Below, piece by piece: positions 24,426-32,751 of a DNA stretch of 64,000 nucleotides (the stretch's first letter is position 1; the number at the start of each line of letters is the position of its first letter). Location of the stretch: assembly GCA_036489395.1 (NCBI GenBank), contig DASXFW010000075.1, positions 53,530 to 117,529 of the forward strand, written 5' to 3'. The notes under the pieces were generated by a model. The model had not been told where the DNA came from. It was given only the letters and a program-made list of their open reading frames with translations, and made no database searches. The translations under genes were made by a program, and so were the position numbers. The stretch is from JASHVB01 sp036489395 (GTDB taxonomy: Bacteria; Pseudomonadota; Alphaproteobacteria; Acetobacterales; Acetobacteraceae).

Positions 24426-25168
24426 CGGCCGAGATACACCTCGATCACACGTGGATCGGCGCTGACATGATCGATCGAGCCTTCCGACAGCACCGATCCC
24501 TCGTGCAGCACCGTCACCTTCACCGCCAGCGCCCGCACGAACGCCATATCGTGTTCTACAACCACGACGGTTCGTGTCTGGTTGATCTCTCGCAGCAGCG
24601 TCGCGGTTTGTTCGGTTTCGGAATCGGTCATGCCGGCCACCGGCTCGTCCACCAGCAGCAATTGCGGGTCCTGTGCCAGCAGCATGCCGATCTCCAGCCA
24701 TTGCTTTTGGCCGTGAGACAAATCCGCGGCGCGGCGCTTGCGGTGTTCCGTTAGTCTTGTGGTGGTCAGGATCTCTTCGATGCGCGTGCGTTCCTCGGGC
24801 GTCTCGCGCGCCCACAGGCTGAACCGTGGGCTCCGATTGCCGGCCAGCGCCAGCAGCAGATTGTCCCAGACGGTGTGCGGCTCGAACACGGTCGGCTTCT
24901 GGAACTTGCGACCGATGCCCAGTGCGGCAATCGCCGGTTCGTCCAGGTGCGTCAGGTCAGTGTCCTCGCCGAAGATCACACGGCCGGTGTCGGGACGGGT
25001 CTTGCCGGTGATCACGTCCATCATCGTGGTCTTGCCGGCCCCGTTAGGGCCAATGACGGCGCGCATCTCGCCCTTCAGCAGCACGAGCGACAGCTCGTTC
25101 AGCGCGCGGAAACCGTCGAAGCTGACGGTCACGCCGTCGAGGTACAACAGCGTATCGGCGGCGTTCAT
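24422..25168 (-). CDS. urtD: Urea ABC transporter ATP-binding protein UrtD
   Basis: A 248-residue LivG-type ATPase with Walker A GPNGAGKTT, signature LSHGQKQWLEIG (the LSHGQ variant typical of UrtD) and Walker B LLLVDEPVAGM. ATGA overlaps on both sides with urtC and urtE. Confidence 0.96.
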   Translation of the reverse strand: MNAADTLLYLDGVTVSFDGFRALNELSLVLLKGEMRAVIGPNGAGKTTMMDVITGKTRPDTGRVIFGEDTDLTHLDEPAIAALGIGRKFQKPTVFEPHTVWDNLLLALAGNRSPRFSLWARETPEERTRIEEILTTTRLTEHRKRRAADLSHGQKQWLEIGMLLAQDPQLLLVDEPVAGMTDSETEQTATLLREINQTRTVVVVEHDMAFVRALAVKVTVLHEGSVLSEGSIDHVSADPRVIEVYLGR

Positions 25169-26289
25169 CCGGTGACCTCGTGTGCCGCGGCGGCGGCCGG
25201 GGTCGGGATGTCCTCAGGCGGCGCCACACGGACGCGCGGGGCGAACAAGCCCATCAGGCCGCGCGGCAAGAACAACGTTATGAAGATGAACAAGGCGCCG
25301 AGCGCAAACAACCACAGCTCCGGCAAGGCGCTGGTGAACCAGGTCTTGCCAAGGTTGACCAGAACGGCGCCAAGAATTGCGCCCGACAGTGTGCCGCGTC
25401 CGCCGACCGCGACCCAGATCACTGCCTCGATCGAATTGCCAGGCGCGAATTCGCTGGGATTGATGATGCCGATCTGCGGCACATACAGTGCGCCGCCGAT
25501 CCCGGCCATCACCGCGGACAGCACCCATATCACCAGCTTATAGTATTCCGGCCGATAGCCCAGGAAGCGCGTGCGGGATTCCGTGTCGCGCACTGCGATC
25601 AGCACCTTGCCGAAGCGCGAGCCAATGACGAACCGCGCCACCACGTACTGCGCGCACAGGAAGATCGCGGTGATGATCATCAGGCCGCAGCGCGTTGCCT
25701 CGGTGTGCAGCGGGATGCCCAGCAGGTCCTTGAAATCGGTCATCCCGTTGTTGCCGCCGAAGCCCATGTCGTTGCGGAAGAACGCGAGCATCAACGCGTA
25801 GGTCAGTGCCTGGGTGATGATCGACAGATACACGCCGGTGACGCGGGATCGGAACGCCAGATAGCCGAACACGAGCGCCAAAAGGCCAGGCGCCAGCAGC
25901 ACCGTTACCGCGGCAACGGGAAACCAGTTGAATCCGTACCAATACCAGGGCAGTGCGTGCCAGCCCAGGAACACCATGAAATCCGGCAGGATCGGATTGC
26001 CATAGACGCCGCGCGCGCCGATCTCGCGCATCAGGTACATGCCCATGGCATAGCCGCCGAGTGCAAAGAACGCGGCATGGCCCAGCGTCAGGATGCCGGC
26101 GAAACCCCACACCATATCGACGGCCAGCGCCAGCATCGCGTAGCACAGGTACTTCCCGGCCAGCGACACGACATAGGTATTCACGTGCAGCGACGATGTC
26201 GGCGGCGTCGCCAGATTCAGCACGGCCAGCAGCAAGGCGCCGCCGAGCACCAGCCCCATGGTGATATACGCGGTGCGATCGAGCTTCAT
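25165..26289 (-). CDS. urtC: Urea ABC transporter permease UrtC
   Basis: A 374-residue LivM-type inner-membrane permease with about ten hydrophobic segments and the conserved GFAGILTLGHAAFFALGGYA loop and a GGRGTLSGAILGA EAA-like motif. Start at MKLDRTAYIT, overlapping urtB by 4 bp. Confidence 0.95.
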   Translation of the reverse strand: MKLDRTAYITMGLVLGGALLLAVLNLATPPTSSLHVNTYVVSLAGKYLCYAMLALAVDMVWGFAGILTLGHAAFFALGGYAMGMYLMREIGARGVYGNPILPDFMVFLGWHALPWYWYGFNWFPVAAVTVLLAPGLLALVFGYLAFRSRVTGVYLSIITQALTYALMLAFFRNDMGFGGNNGMTDFKDLLGIPLHTEATRCGLMIITAIFLCAQYVVARFVIGSRFGKVLIAVRDTESRTRFLGYRPEYYKLVIWVLSAVMAGIGGALYVPQIGIINPSEFAPGNSIEAVIWVAVGGRGTLSGAILGAVLVNLGKTWFTSALPELWLFALGALFIFITLFLPRGLMGLFAPRVRVAPPEDIPTPAAAAAHEVTG

Positions 26290-27878
26290 GCTTCGGCTGC
26301 CCGGCCTTTGAGCGGGAACATGCCGCGCGGGCGACGCTGAATGAACAGAATTACCAAGACCAGAACGACGATCTTGCCGAGCACGGCACCGGCAATCGGT
26401 TCCAGGAATTTGTTGATGATACCCAGCGTCAGCGCACCCACCGTGGTGCCCCACAGATTGCCGACACCGCCGAACACGACCACCAGGAAGCTGTCGATGA
26501 TATAATTCTGCCCCAGGTTCGGCGAGACGTTGTCGATCTGGCTCAGCGCCACACCGGCGATGCCGGCAACGCCGGAACCCAGGCCAAATGTCAGCGCATC
26601 AATCCACGGCGTCCGAATCCCCATCGCCGCCGCCATCATTCTGTTCTGGGTCACCGCGCGCATGCGCAGTCCCAGCGGCGTGTAGCGCAATGCCGCCATC
26701 AATGCGAACAACACCATCGCCGCGAAAATAATGATGTAGAGCCGGTTCAGCGTAAGCGTCAGGCCGGCCAGATGGACTTCGCCGCTCATCCAGTTCGGCG
26801 TGTCCACGTCCTTGTTCTGCGCGTTGAAGATGCTACGCACCGCCTGCTGCAGCACCAGCGAAAGTCCCCAGGTTGCCAGCAGCGTTTCGAGCGGCCGCCC
26901 ATACAGCCAGCGGATCATGCTGCGCTCGATGGCGATGCCGACGACGCCGGATACCAGGAATGCCAACGGCACCGCGAACAGCAGGTTCGCCTGGTACCAG
27001 GATGGCGCGACCTGATGCATGACCTGCTGGACGACGTATGTGGTGTAGGCACCCAGCATTACCATCTCGCCATGCGCCATGTTGATCACGCCCATGACGC
27101 CGAAGGTGATCGCGAGTCCCGCCGCGGCCAGCAGCAGCACCGACCCGAGGCTGAGACCATAATAGACGTTCTGTAGAATGCCCCAGAGTTGCAGCGAGCG
27201 GTCGATCGCCGCGACGGCGGTCTGGGTCGCGGCGGCGACGGCGGGCGGTTCATTGCTCAGGCCTGCGAGCAGCGCCCGCGCGTCGAGATCGCCGCGGTCA
27301 CGCAGCGTCGCAACCGCGGCAAGCTGCTGCTTCACCGTGCCGTTCTTGCTGAACAACAGCGCAGCGGCCTGCGCCTGCTCCAGGCGAGTCCGAACCGTGG
27401 AGTCGGTTTCCTTGGTCAACGCCTTGTCGATGGTCGGCAGCGCGGCGACGTCGTGCGACTGGAACAAGGCGTCGGCCGCGTGCAGCCGAGTCGCCGTGTC
27501 GGGCGAAAACAACTGCAACTGGCCCAGCACCTTGTTGATGACACCACGCGCCCGAATGTCGGCAAACACCTGCGTCAACGAGTCGGCCGTAAGACCGGGC
27601 GCGGGCGCGCCGGTGGCGGCATTGACGAAGCTGTTGTCGCCGGTCTGAATGAACAACACATTGTCGTCGCTTATGAACAGCGTGTTGTTGTTGAGCGCCT
27701 CGATGATCGTGGTAGCGCGCGGATCGCCCGACGCCGCCAGATCCATGACACCCTGGCTCATCTGGTCGTAATTGCCCGATGCGATCGCCGCGAGTGCGTC
27801 CGAGGCATCGTCGGCACGCGCCAGAACCGGGCTCAGCGCAAGGAGCGCAACAATCAGCAGAAGAAAGAATCGTCGCAT
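26286..27878 (-). CDS. urtB: Urea ABC transporter permease UrtB
   Basis: A 530-residue LivH-type permease with the long N-terminal extension typical of UrtB: a signal peptide (MRRFFLLLIVALLALSPVLA, cleaved after ARA) and about 200 periplasmic residues with HEAT-like helices, followed by the membrane domain (from about residue 235, with GVMGVINMAHGEMVMLGAY). It is separated from urtA by 73 bp holding a strong hairpin. Confidence 0.95.
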   Translation of the reverse strand: MRRFFLLLIVALLALSPVLARADDASDALAAIASGNYDQMSQGVMDLAASGDPRATTIIEALNNNTLFISDDNVLFIQTGDNSFVNAATGAPAPGLTADSLTQVFADIRARGVINKVLGQLQLFSPDTATRLHAADALFQSHDVAALPTIDKALTKETDSTVRTRLEQAQAAALLFSKNGTVKQQLAAVATLRDRGDLDARALLAGLSNEPPAVAAATQTAVAAIDRSLQLWGILQNVYYGLSLGSVLLLAAAGLAITFGVMGVINMAHGEMVMLGAYTTYVVQQVMHQVAPSWYQANLLFAVPLAFLVSGVVGIAIERSMIRWLYGRPLETLLATWGLSLVLQQAVRSIFNAQNKDVDTPNWMSGEVHLAGLTLTLNRLYIIIFAAMVLFALMAALRYTPLGLRMRAVTQNRMMAAAMGIRTPWIDALTFGLGSGVAGIAGVALSQIDNVSPNLGQNYIIDSFLVVVFGGVGNLWGTTVGALTLGIINKFLEPIAGAVLGKIVVLVLVILFIQRRPRGMFPLKGRAAEA

Positions 27879-27902
27879 TGCTGCGCCTCGTTGAAAAGCG
27901 AA

Positions 27903-27933
27903 GGGGGCGGCCGGGGAGGAGACGGCCGCCCCC
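27903..27933 (-). terminator. Strong hairpin between urtA and urtB (attenuator or processing site)
   Basis: A perfect 11-bp GC stem, GGGGGCGGCCG (27903-27913) with CGGCCGCCCCC (27923-27933), and a 9-nt loop. On the minus strand it follows the urtA stop and precedes urtB by 25 bp, with only a TTTT within the next 20 nt. Likely role: partial termination or protection of the urtA message so that the binding protein is made in excess. Confidence 0.7.
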
Positions 27934-27951
27934 GTCACGGCAATCAGGCGA

Positions 27952-29304
27952 TCACGCCTTCTTGCCGCCACCGGTGCACTTCCCGGTAACCACGTTGAAC
28001 GCACCGCAGCTCATCGGCGCACGCCAATCGCCGATCAGGTCCTTGGTGGCGTCGATGTACGGCGACCATTCCTGCGCGACCACGAGACCGGGCGTGCGGG
28101 ATACGGTGTTGAACTGACCGTTCGGCTCGATCTCACCGATCAGCACCGGCTTGGTGATGTGGTGGTTCGGCATCAGCGCGGAGTAGTCACCCGACAGGTT
28201 GGGTGCGGTCACGCCGATCAGTGCGTCGATCACTTCATTGGAGTCGGTCGTGCCGGCTTTCTTCACGGCCTTCAGCCACATGTTGAAGCCGATGTAGTGC
28301 GCCTCCATCGGGTCGTTGGTGGTGCGCTTGGGATCCTTGGTGTACTTCTTCCACTCGGCGATGAACGCGCGGTTCTCGGGTGTGCGCACGCTTTCGAAGT
28401 AGTTCCACGCTGCCATGTGGCCGACCAGCGGCTTGGTATCCAGGCCGGCGAGTTCTTGCTCGCCCACGCTGAACGCAACCACGGGAATTTCGGTGGCCTT
28501 GATGCCCTGGTTGCCGAGCTCCTTGTAGAACGGCACGTTGGCGTCGCCGTTGATGGTGGAGACGACCGCGGTCTTCTTGCCGGCATTGCCGAACTGCTTG
28601 ATCTTCGCAACCTCGTTCTGCCAGTCGGAGAAGCCGAACGGAGTGTAGTTGATCAGGATGTCCTCGGGCGCGAAGCCCTTCAGGTGCAGATAGGATTCGA
28701 GGATCTGGTTGGTGGTACGCGGATAGACGTAGTCGGTGCCTTCCAGCACCCAGCGCTTCACGCCGATTTCTTTCATCAGGTAGTCAACGGCCGGGATCGC
28801 CTGCTGGTTCGGCGCGGCGCCGGTGTAGAAGATGTTACGGCTGCACTCCTGGCCTTCGTACTGCACGGGGTAGAACAGGATGCCGTTGAGTTCCTCGAAC
28901 ACCGGCAGCACGGATTTGCGCGACACGGAGGTCCAGCAGCCGAACACCGCGGCGCATTTGTCAACCGACAGAAGCTGGCGGGCCTTTTCGGCGAACAGCG
29001 GCCAGTTCGAAGCCGGATCGACCACCACCGCCTCGAGCTTGCGCCCCATCAGGCCGCCCTTGGCGTTCTGCTGCTCGATCAGCATCAGCATGACGTCCTT
29101 CAGCGTACTCTCGCTGATCGCCATGGTGCCGGAGAGCGAATGCAGGATCCCGACCTTGATCGGCGCCTTGCCGCCGACGGCCGGGGCTTGAGCGCGGGCG
29201 GGCGTGGTAACGGCCTTGACGGCGCCGAGCGCGGCGACGGTCGCGGCCGCGGCGCCGAGCTTGCCAAGTCCGCGGCGTGAGAGGGTGGTATCTTCTGGTG
29301 CCAT
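27952..29304 (-). CDS. urtA: Urea ABC transporter substrate-binding protein UrtA
   Basis: A 450-residue periplasmic binding protein of the urea/short-chain amide group. The N-terminus carries a twin-arginine signal (SRRGLGKLGAAAATVAALGAV, mature after ARA). Family-typical blocks include IKVGILHSLSGTMAISE, CWTSVSRKSVLPVFEE and LFYPVQYEGQECSRN, the last being the UrtA/FmdD amide-binding signature. It is the first gene of the urt-ure operon, with a sigma-54 promoter 78 bp upstream. Confidence 0.96.
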   Translation of the reverse strand: MAPEDTTLSRRGLGKLGAAAATVAALGAVKAVTTPARAQAPAVGGKAPIKVGILHSLSGTMAISESTLKDVMLMLIEQQNAKGGLMGRKLEAVVVDPASNWPLFAEKARQLLSVDKCAAVFGCWTSVSRKSVLPVFEELNGILFYPVQYEGQECSRNIFYTGAAPNQQAIPAVDYLMKEIGVKRWVLEGTDYVYPRTTNQILESYLHLKGFAPEDILINYTPFGFSDWQNEVAKIKQFGNAGKKTAVVSTINGDANVPFYKELGNQGIKATEIPVVAFSVGEQELAGLDTKPLVGHMAAWNYFESVRTPENRAFIAEWKKYTKDPKRTTNDPMEAHYIGFNMWLKAVKKAGTTDSNEVIDALIGVTAPNLSGDYSALMPNHHITKPVLIGEIEPNGQFNTVSRTPGLVVAQEWSPYIDATKDLIGDWRAPMSCGAFNVVTGKCTGGGKKA

Positions 29305-29347
29305 GAGCCTGTGTCCTGTTTCCCGATCTCGTTGGGTTTGTGGCCTT

Positions 29348-29363
29348 GGGGGCGGACGCCCCC
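29348..29363 (-). promoter_or_regulatory. Hairpin in the urtA leader
   Basis: GGGGGCG and CGCCCCC form a compact stem in the predicted 5' untranslated region. It is nested inside a second dyad, CCGATCTCG (29323-29331) with CGAGATCGG (29369-29377), whose distal arm spans the predicted transcription start near 29370. Confidence 0.5.
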
Positions 29364-29381
29364 GCGCGCGAGATCGGTAGT

Positions 29382-29396
29382 GCAACGGGCGTGCCA
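29382..29396 (-). promoter_or_regulatory. Sigma-54 promoter of the urt-ure operon
   Basis: On the minus strand the sequence is TGGCACGCCCGTTGC, an exact match to the -24/-12 consensus TGGCACG-N4-TTGC. The invariant GG and GC are 12 bases apart. The implied start is near 29370, giving a leader of about 65 nt before the urtA ATG. Confidence 0.85.
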
Positions 29397-29446
29397 GAGA
29401 CGGAATGCCGGGCGAGCCATCGCTGGCAGAGCCGGGGCCTCGCCTT

Positions 29447-29463
29447 TGCACTTTCAGCGGGCA
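29447..29463. promoter_or_regulatory. NtrC-type enhancer dyad upstream of urtA
   Basis: TGC-N11-GCA, extended to TTTGC/GCAAA, matching the spacing of NtrC operators. It is centred about 85 bp upstream of the predicted sigma-54 start, a plausible distance for an enhancer site. Confidence 0.55.
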
Positions 29464-29593
29464 AATGTCGCCGCCGCCGCCTAAATTGGGGTCATTTGAG
29501 TGCTTTTTGATATCGCGTGATCGCGGGGTATGGCTCGAATGTCCAGGTCATATCCGGCTGCCATCACCAGGCTGGATATGTTATGCGGCCGAC

Positions 29594-30337
29594 ATGGGAT
29601 CGATACGGCTTCTGATGCTGATTTCCGCGTTGCTTGGCATGGGCGCCATGGCCCACGCGGAGCAGGCAATAGAGTTGCCGTCAGCCCGGCCAAACGTGAC
29701 GGAGCGGATCTATTTGCACGTTGCCGAACATCCGGTCGCGAGCGCGATCCTGTTTCCCGGTAGCTCTGGCGCGGTGTCCGCCGTACACGCCAACTTTCTG
29801 ATACGCGTGGCGGACGATTTTGCCGCGGCGGGCATTACGGTTGCGGTCGCCGACACGCCATCGGACCACGCGGGCGGAATGGATCGAGCGTTTCGCGCCA
29901 GCGACGCGCAAGCCACGGATGCGGCCGCAATCGTCGCATTCCTGCACAGCCGTGCGGGCGTGCCGGTTTGGCTGGTGGGGACCAGCAATGGATCCATCTC
30001 GGCGGCCAACGCGGCGGTGCGACTGGGGCCATCGCAGATCGCTGGCGCTGTCCTTACGTCGTCAGTGTGGCTCGGCGGCATGCAGGCGACGCATTTTGAG
30101 GCGCTGCGCGTGCCCACGCTGATCGTGCACAATCGCAATGACGGATGCCGCCTGAGCCCGTTCGACCAGGCCGCACTGGCGTTGGCTTCATTGCACGATG
30201 CGCCGGCGAAGCAGTTGATCGCGGTGTCCAGCACGGCATCGCGTAGCGCTCCGTGCGAGGCGTTGTCGCCGCACGGCTATTTGGGCATCGAGCAACAGGT
30301 GGTCGGGTTGATTGCCGACTGGATCAAGGCGCACTGA
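29594..30337 (+). CDS. Secreted alpha/beta hydrolase-like protein
   Basis: A 247-residue exported protein with a signal peptide (MGSIRLLMLISALLGMGAMAHA). It has an alpha/beta-hydrolase pattern: nucleophile elbow GTSNGS (G-x-S-x-G), a late acidic residue in VHNRNDGCR, and a His in SPHGYLG, in the right order for a Ser-Asp-His triad. The substrate is unknown. It is divergent from urtA across 289 bp that carry the sigma-54 promoter; there is no clear ribosome site before the chosen ATG, which is selected because it places the signal peptide at the start. Confidence 0.7.
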   Translation: MGSIRLLMLISALLGMGAMAHAEQAIELPSARPNVTERIYLHVAEHPVASAILFPGSSGAVSAVHANFLIRVADDFAAAGITVAVADTPSDHAGGMDRAFRASDAQATDAAAIVAFLHSRAGVPVWLVGTSNGSISAANAAVRLGPSQIAGAVLTSSVWLGGMQATHFEALRVPTLIVHNRNDGCRLSPFDQAALALASLHDAPAKQLIAVSSTASRSAPCEALSPHGYLGIEQQVVGLIADWIKAH

Positions 30338-30340
30338 GTC

Positions 30341-30455
30341 GGTCATGATTATCGGCACGATCAAGACAGCTTCCCCGGGTCAAGCCAGGGAATGACAGCA
30401 TGACGGTGGGGACGTCGGCGCGTACGTCATTCTTTCCGCCATCTGGTATAACGCG
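30341..30455. repeat. Degenerate palindromic element ending in GGTATAAC
   Basis: Intergenic block containing a decayed family A arm (CCCGGGTCAAGCCAGGG) and then CATTCTTTCCGCCATCTGGTATAAC, which matches the right end of the MITE-like element at 61693-61862. A similar end, CTCCTGGTATAACACC, lies near 6325. Confidence 0.5.
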
Positions 30456-30935
30456 CTACGCCGATGCAGGCATGCGGTCGAGAAGTGCGAACTGCAGCAT
30501 CTGTTCGTAATCGCCGATCATGTCGTGGGGTGCGAGCTCCAGCATGATGCGATTTTCCACCCAGAACTCGATGACATTGAACAGCGGCTTCTGCTTCGGT
30601 GCGCCGCGGGGACAGAAACGCGTGGTCCAGCCTTCGCGGGCGCCGATCTGCTCGATGGTGGCCTGGTCGCTGGGCACCGACAGCAGCAGGTGGAACGGTA
30701 CGTAAGTATCGTCGGCAGCGCCGCGTTCGAAGCGGACCGCATTGCGGCCGTCGGGGCGGAGGCGGATGTCTTCCGGGTAAACCTCGATCGCGGTGCCGTG
30801 CGGGTCGCCGCTGACGGCGATCCAGGAATCGGGCACGCCGCCGGGGAACGGATAGTTGCGGCCTTGCATCAGTTCCGCCAGCACGTCGGCAACGTGTTTC
30901 GGATCGCGCGCGGCAATGGAGACGTGGTGGATCAT
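30456..30935 (-). CDS. VOC-family (glyoxalase/dioxygenase fold) protein
   Basis: A 159-residue vicinal-oxygen-chelate protein. It starts MIHHVSIAARDPKHVADVLAELM, with His3/His4 as a probable metal ligand, and has IEVYPEDIRL and IEFWVENRIMLELAP strands that end in the acidic ligand positions. VOC proteins catalyse isomerisation, lyase or dioxygenase steps on bound metal. It overlaps the aminotransferase gene by 4 bp and is the last gene of the TRAP-linked catabolic unit. Confidence 0.8.
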   Translation of the reverse strand: MIHHVSIAARDPKHVADVLAELMQGRNYPFPGGVPDSWIAVSGDPHGTAIEVYPEDIRLRPDGRNAVRFERGAADDTYVPFHLLLSVPSDQATIEQIGAREGWTTRFCPRGAPKQKPLFNVIEFWVENRIMLELAPHDMIGDYEQMLQFALLDRMPASA

Positions 30936-32218
30936 TTTCCGGCCTCCGCATGGATGGCGTGAGTGAACGCGTCGAGCACCTGTGCCACATCGGCGGCATC
31001 GTGCGCGAGCGAAATATACATCTTGCTGTCGCCCTTCAGCACGCCGTGCTCGCGCATGCGGCGGTTGAAGCGGCGCATCATCTCGGCGTCGGCACGCTGC
31101 GTGGCGCGATAGTCGTGGAGGTCGCCGGTCGCGAAGAAAACATCGAACAACGGCGGCTCGCCGATGACCTGCGCGGGCAGTCCGGTATCGCGCAGCAGCA
31201 TTGCCAGGGCGTCCATCAGTTTGCGGCCGGTGGCGAAGACATTCTCGTAGGTGCCTGGGCGCTTCAGAACCGCCAATGTCGTAAGTCCGGCGACCGAGGC
31301 GACAGGGTTGCCTGACAGAGTCCCGACCTGCGGCAGGAAGCGTTCGTCGCCGACTTTGGTACGATCGAACTGCGCCATGATGTCGGCGCGTCCGGTGATA
31401 GCGGCCAGCGGGAACCCGCCGCCGATAATCTTGCCCAACGTGCAGATATCCGGCGTGACGCCGTAATATTCCTGCGCGCCGCCGTAGGCGAAACGAAATC
31501 CGGTGACGATCTCGTCGAAGATCAGCAGCACGCCGGCTTCCTGCGTCGCCTTGCGCAGCGCCTGCAGGAAGCCGGGCTTCGGCGGCAGCAGGCGCTGGAA
31601 CGGCTCGACAATGACGCCGGCGAGCTCGTTGCGGTGTTCGTGGATCAGGCTGGCCGCCATCTCGGCGTCGTTGAACGGGGCGATCAGAACGTCGCCGGAT
31701 GCGGCGCGCGGAATGCCGGGCGAGTCAGGTACCGCCTGCGGAAAATTGCCGGGGCGTTTCGGCGCCCAGCTCATGAGCGCCGGGTCGCTCATGCCGTGGA
31801 AGCCGCCCTCGAACTTCATGATCTTGTCACGGCCGCGGAAGGCGCGGGCGATGCGCATGGCGAAAGCGTCGGCTTCGGTGCCGGATGATACGAACCGCAC
31901 TTGCTCCGCGCAGGCGACCGCATCGACGAGCTCTGCCGCAAGTCGGATGCCGTATTCATTGTTAGCGAAGAACGTGAAGCCGCGATCAAGCTGTTCTCGC
32001 ACCGCTTCGACCACTTCCGGATGGCGGTGGCCGACGAACATCGGGCCGGAACCAAGCAGCAGATCGACGTACTCGCGACCTTCGATGTCGGTGACGCGAC
32101 CGGCGTGGCCCTCGCGGACGATGATGTCGCCGGCGAGATTGCCGAAGCTGGCGGCTGGCAGCACGCGCTGGGCGAGGCTGCGTATGTCGGACGGGACGGG
32201 TAGGGACGCGTCGTTCAT
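30932..32218 (-). CDS. Class III aminotransferase, glutamate-1-semialdehyde aminomutase-like
   Basis: A 428-residue PLP enzyme of the class III family, closest in pattern to GSA 2,1-aminomutases. PLP-site features are SSGTEADAFAMRIARA, the FDEIVTGFR block with the conserved Asp, and the Schiff-base Lys in TLGKIIGGGFP. GSA aminomutase for haem synthesis is not expected in alphaproteobacteria, which use 5-aminolevulinate synthase. This, with the catabolic neighbours, argues for an amino-acid or beta-amino-acid aminotransferase or aminomutase of unknown substrate. Confidence 0.85.
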   Translation of the reverse strand: MNDASLPVPSDIRSLAQRVLPAASFGNLAGDIIVREGHAGRVTDIEGREYVDLLLGSGPMFVGHRHPEVVEAVREQLDRGFTFFANNEYGIRLAAELVDAVACAEQVRFVSSGTEADAFAMRIARAFRGRDKIMKFEGGFHGMSDPALMSWAPKRPGNFPQAVPDSPGIPRAASGDVLIAPFNDAEMAASLIHEHRNELAGVIVEPFQRLLPPKPGFLQALRKATQEAGVLLIFDEIVTGFRFAYGGAQEYYGVTPDICTLGKIIGGGFPLAAITGRADIMAQFDRTKVGDERFLPQVGTLSGNPVASVAGLTTLAVLKRPGTYENVFATGRKLMDALAMLLRDTGLPAQVIGEPPLFDVFFATGDLHDYRATQRADAEMMRRFNRRMREHGVLKGDSKMYISLAHDAADVAQVLDAFTHAIHAEAGK

Positions 32219-32255
32219 CGGATTGGGCTCCGCAGCGGATTGCCGTGGCTGTGAA

Positions 32256-32376
32256 GACTCCCCCTCCCCTTGAGGGAGGGGGCGGGGGGGGGAGGGGTGT
32301 CAACGCCCCGAACTTCGCGGGCGTTCGCACCCCTCCCCCAACCCCTCCCTCAAGGGGAGGGGAGTCTCGTGCACTT
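32256..32376. repeat. Extragenic palindrome, family C copy 1
   Basis: Arms CTCCCCTTGAGGGAGGGG and complement, flanking a variable centre, between the aminotransferase and NIPSNAP genes. The same arms occur at 48188-48297, 54041-54135 and 55071-55189. Confidence 0.85.
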
Positions 32377-32379
32377 CTC

Positions 32380-32703
32380 TTACTGCATCGGCGAACGAGC
32401 GGTCGGCACGATGCGTGTCACCACGTTGTTCGGACGATCGAGATATTCCGGCACGCGCGGCCCGATCTTCGTCTTCCAGTAGTCGCTTTCATACACTTCC
32501 TTGTATAGCGCCTCACGCTGCGCTTCGCTTTCGAAGCGGCGGATCCACACGTACACGGATTCATCGGTCTCGCCGCCGAAGCTGCCGCAGATGACCATGC
32601 CCTTGGAGACCTGGAAGGGGATGATCTCCTCCTCCATGATCTTCACCCAGCCGGCGAGCTTGCCGGGAAACACCTTGTATTGGCGGAGTTCATAGAAGGC
32701 CAT
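32380..32703 (-). CDS. NIPSNAP-family protein
   Basis: A 107-residue ferredoxin-like-fold protein with the family start MAFYELRQYKVFPGKLAGWVKIMEEEIIPFQ and the YVWIRRFESEAQREALYKEVY block. NIPSNAP proteins in bacterial catabolic clusters are often small accessory proteins; the role is not known. It lies 48 bp downstream of the luciferase-like monooxygenase. Confidence 0.88.
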   Translation of the reverse strand: MAFYELRQYKVFPGKLAGWVKIMEEEIIPFQVSKGMVICGSFGGETDESVYVWIRRFESEAQREALYKEVYESDYWKTKIGPRVPEYLDRPNNVVTRIVPTARSPMQ

Positions 32704-32751
32704 CGCACGCTCCCTCTGGTTGCGGTGCGGCAGTCTATCCCTCGCGTGCGC

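Noticed and set aside
30932..32218. HemL for haem biosynthesis
   Set aside because: Alphaproteobacteria make 5-aminolevulinate by ALA synthase, and the gene sits in a TRAP-linked catabolic unit.
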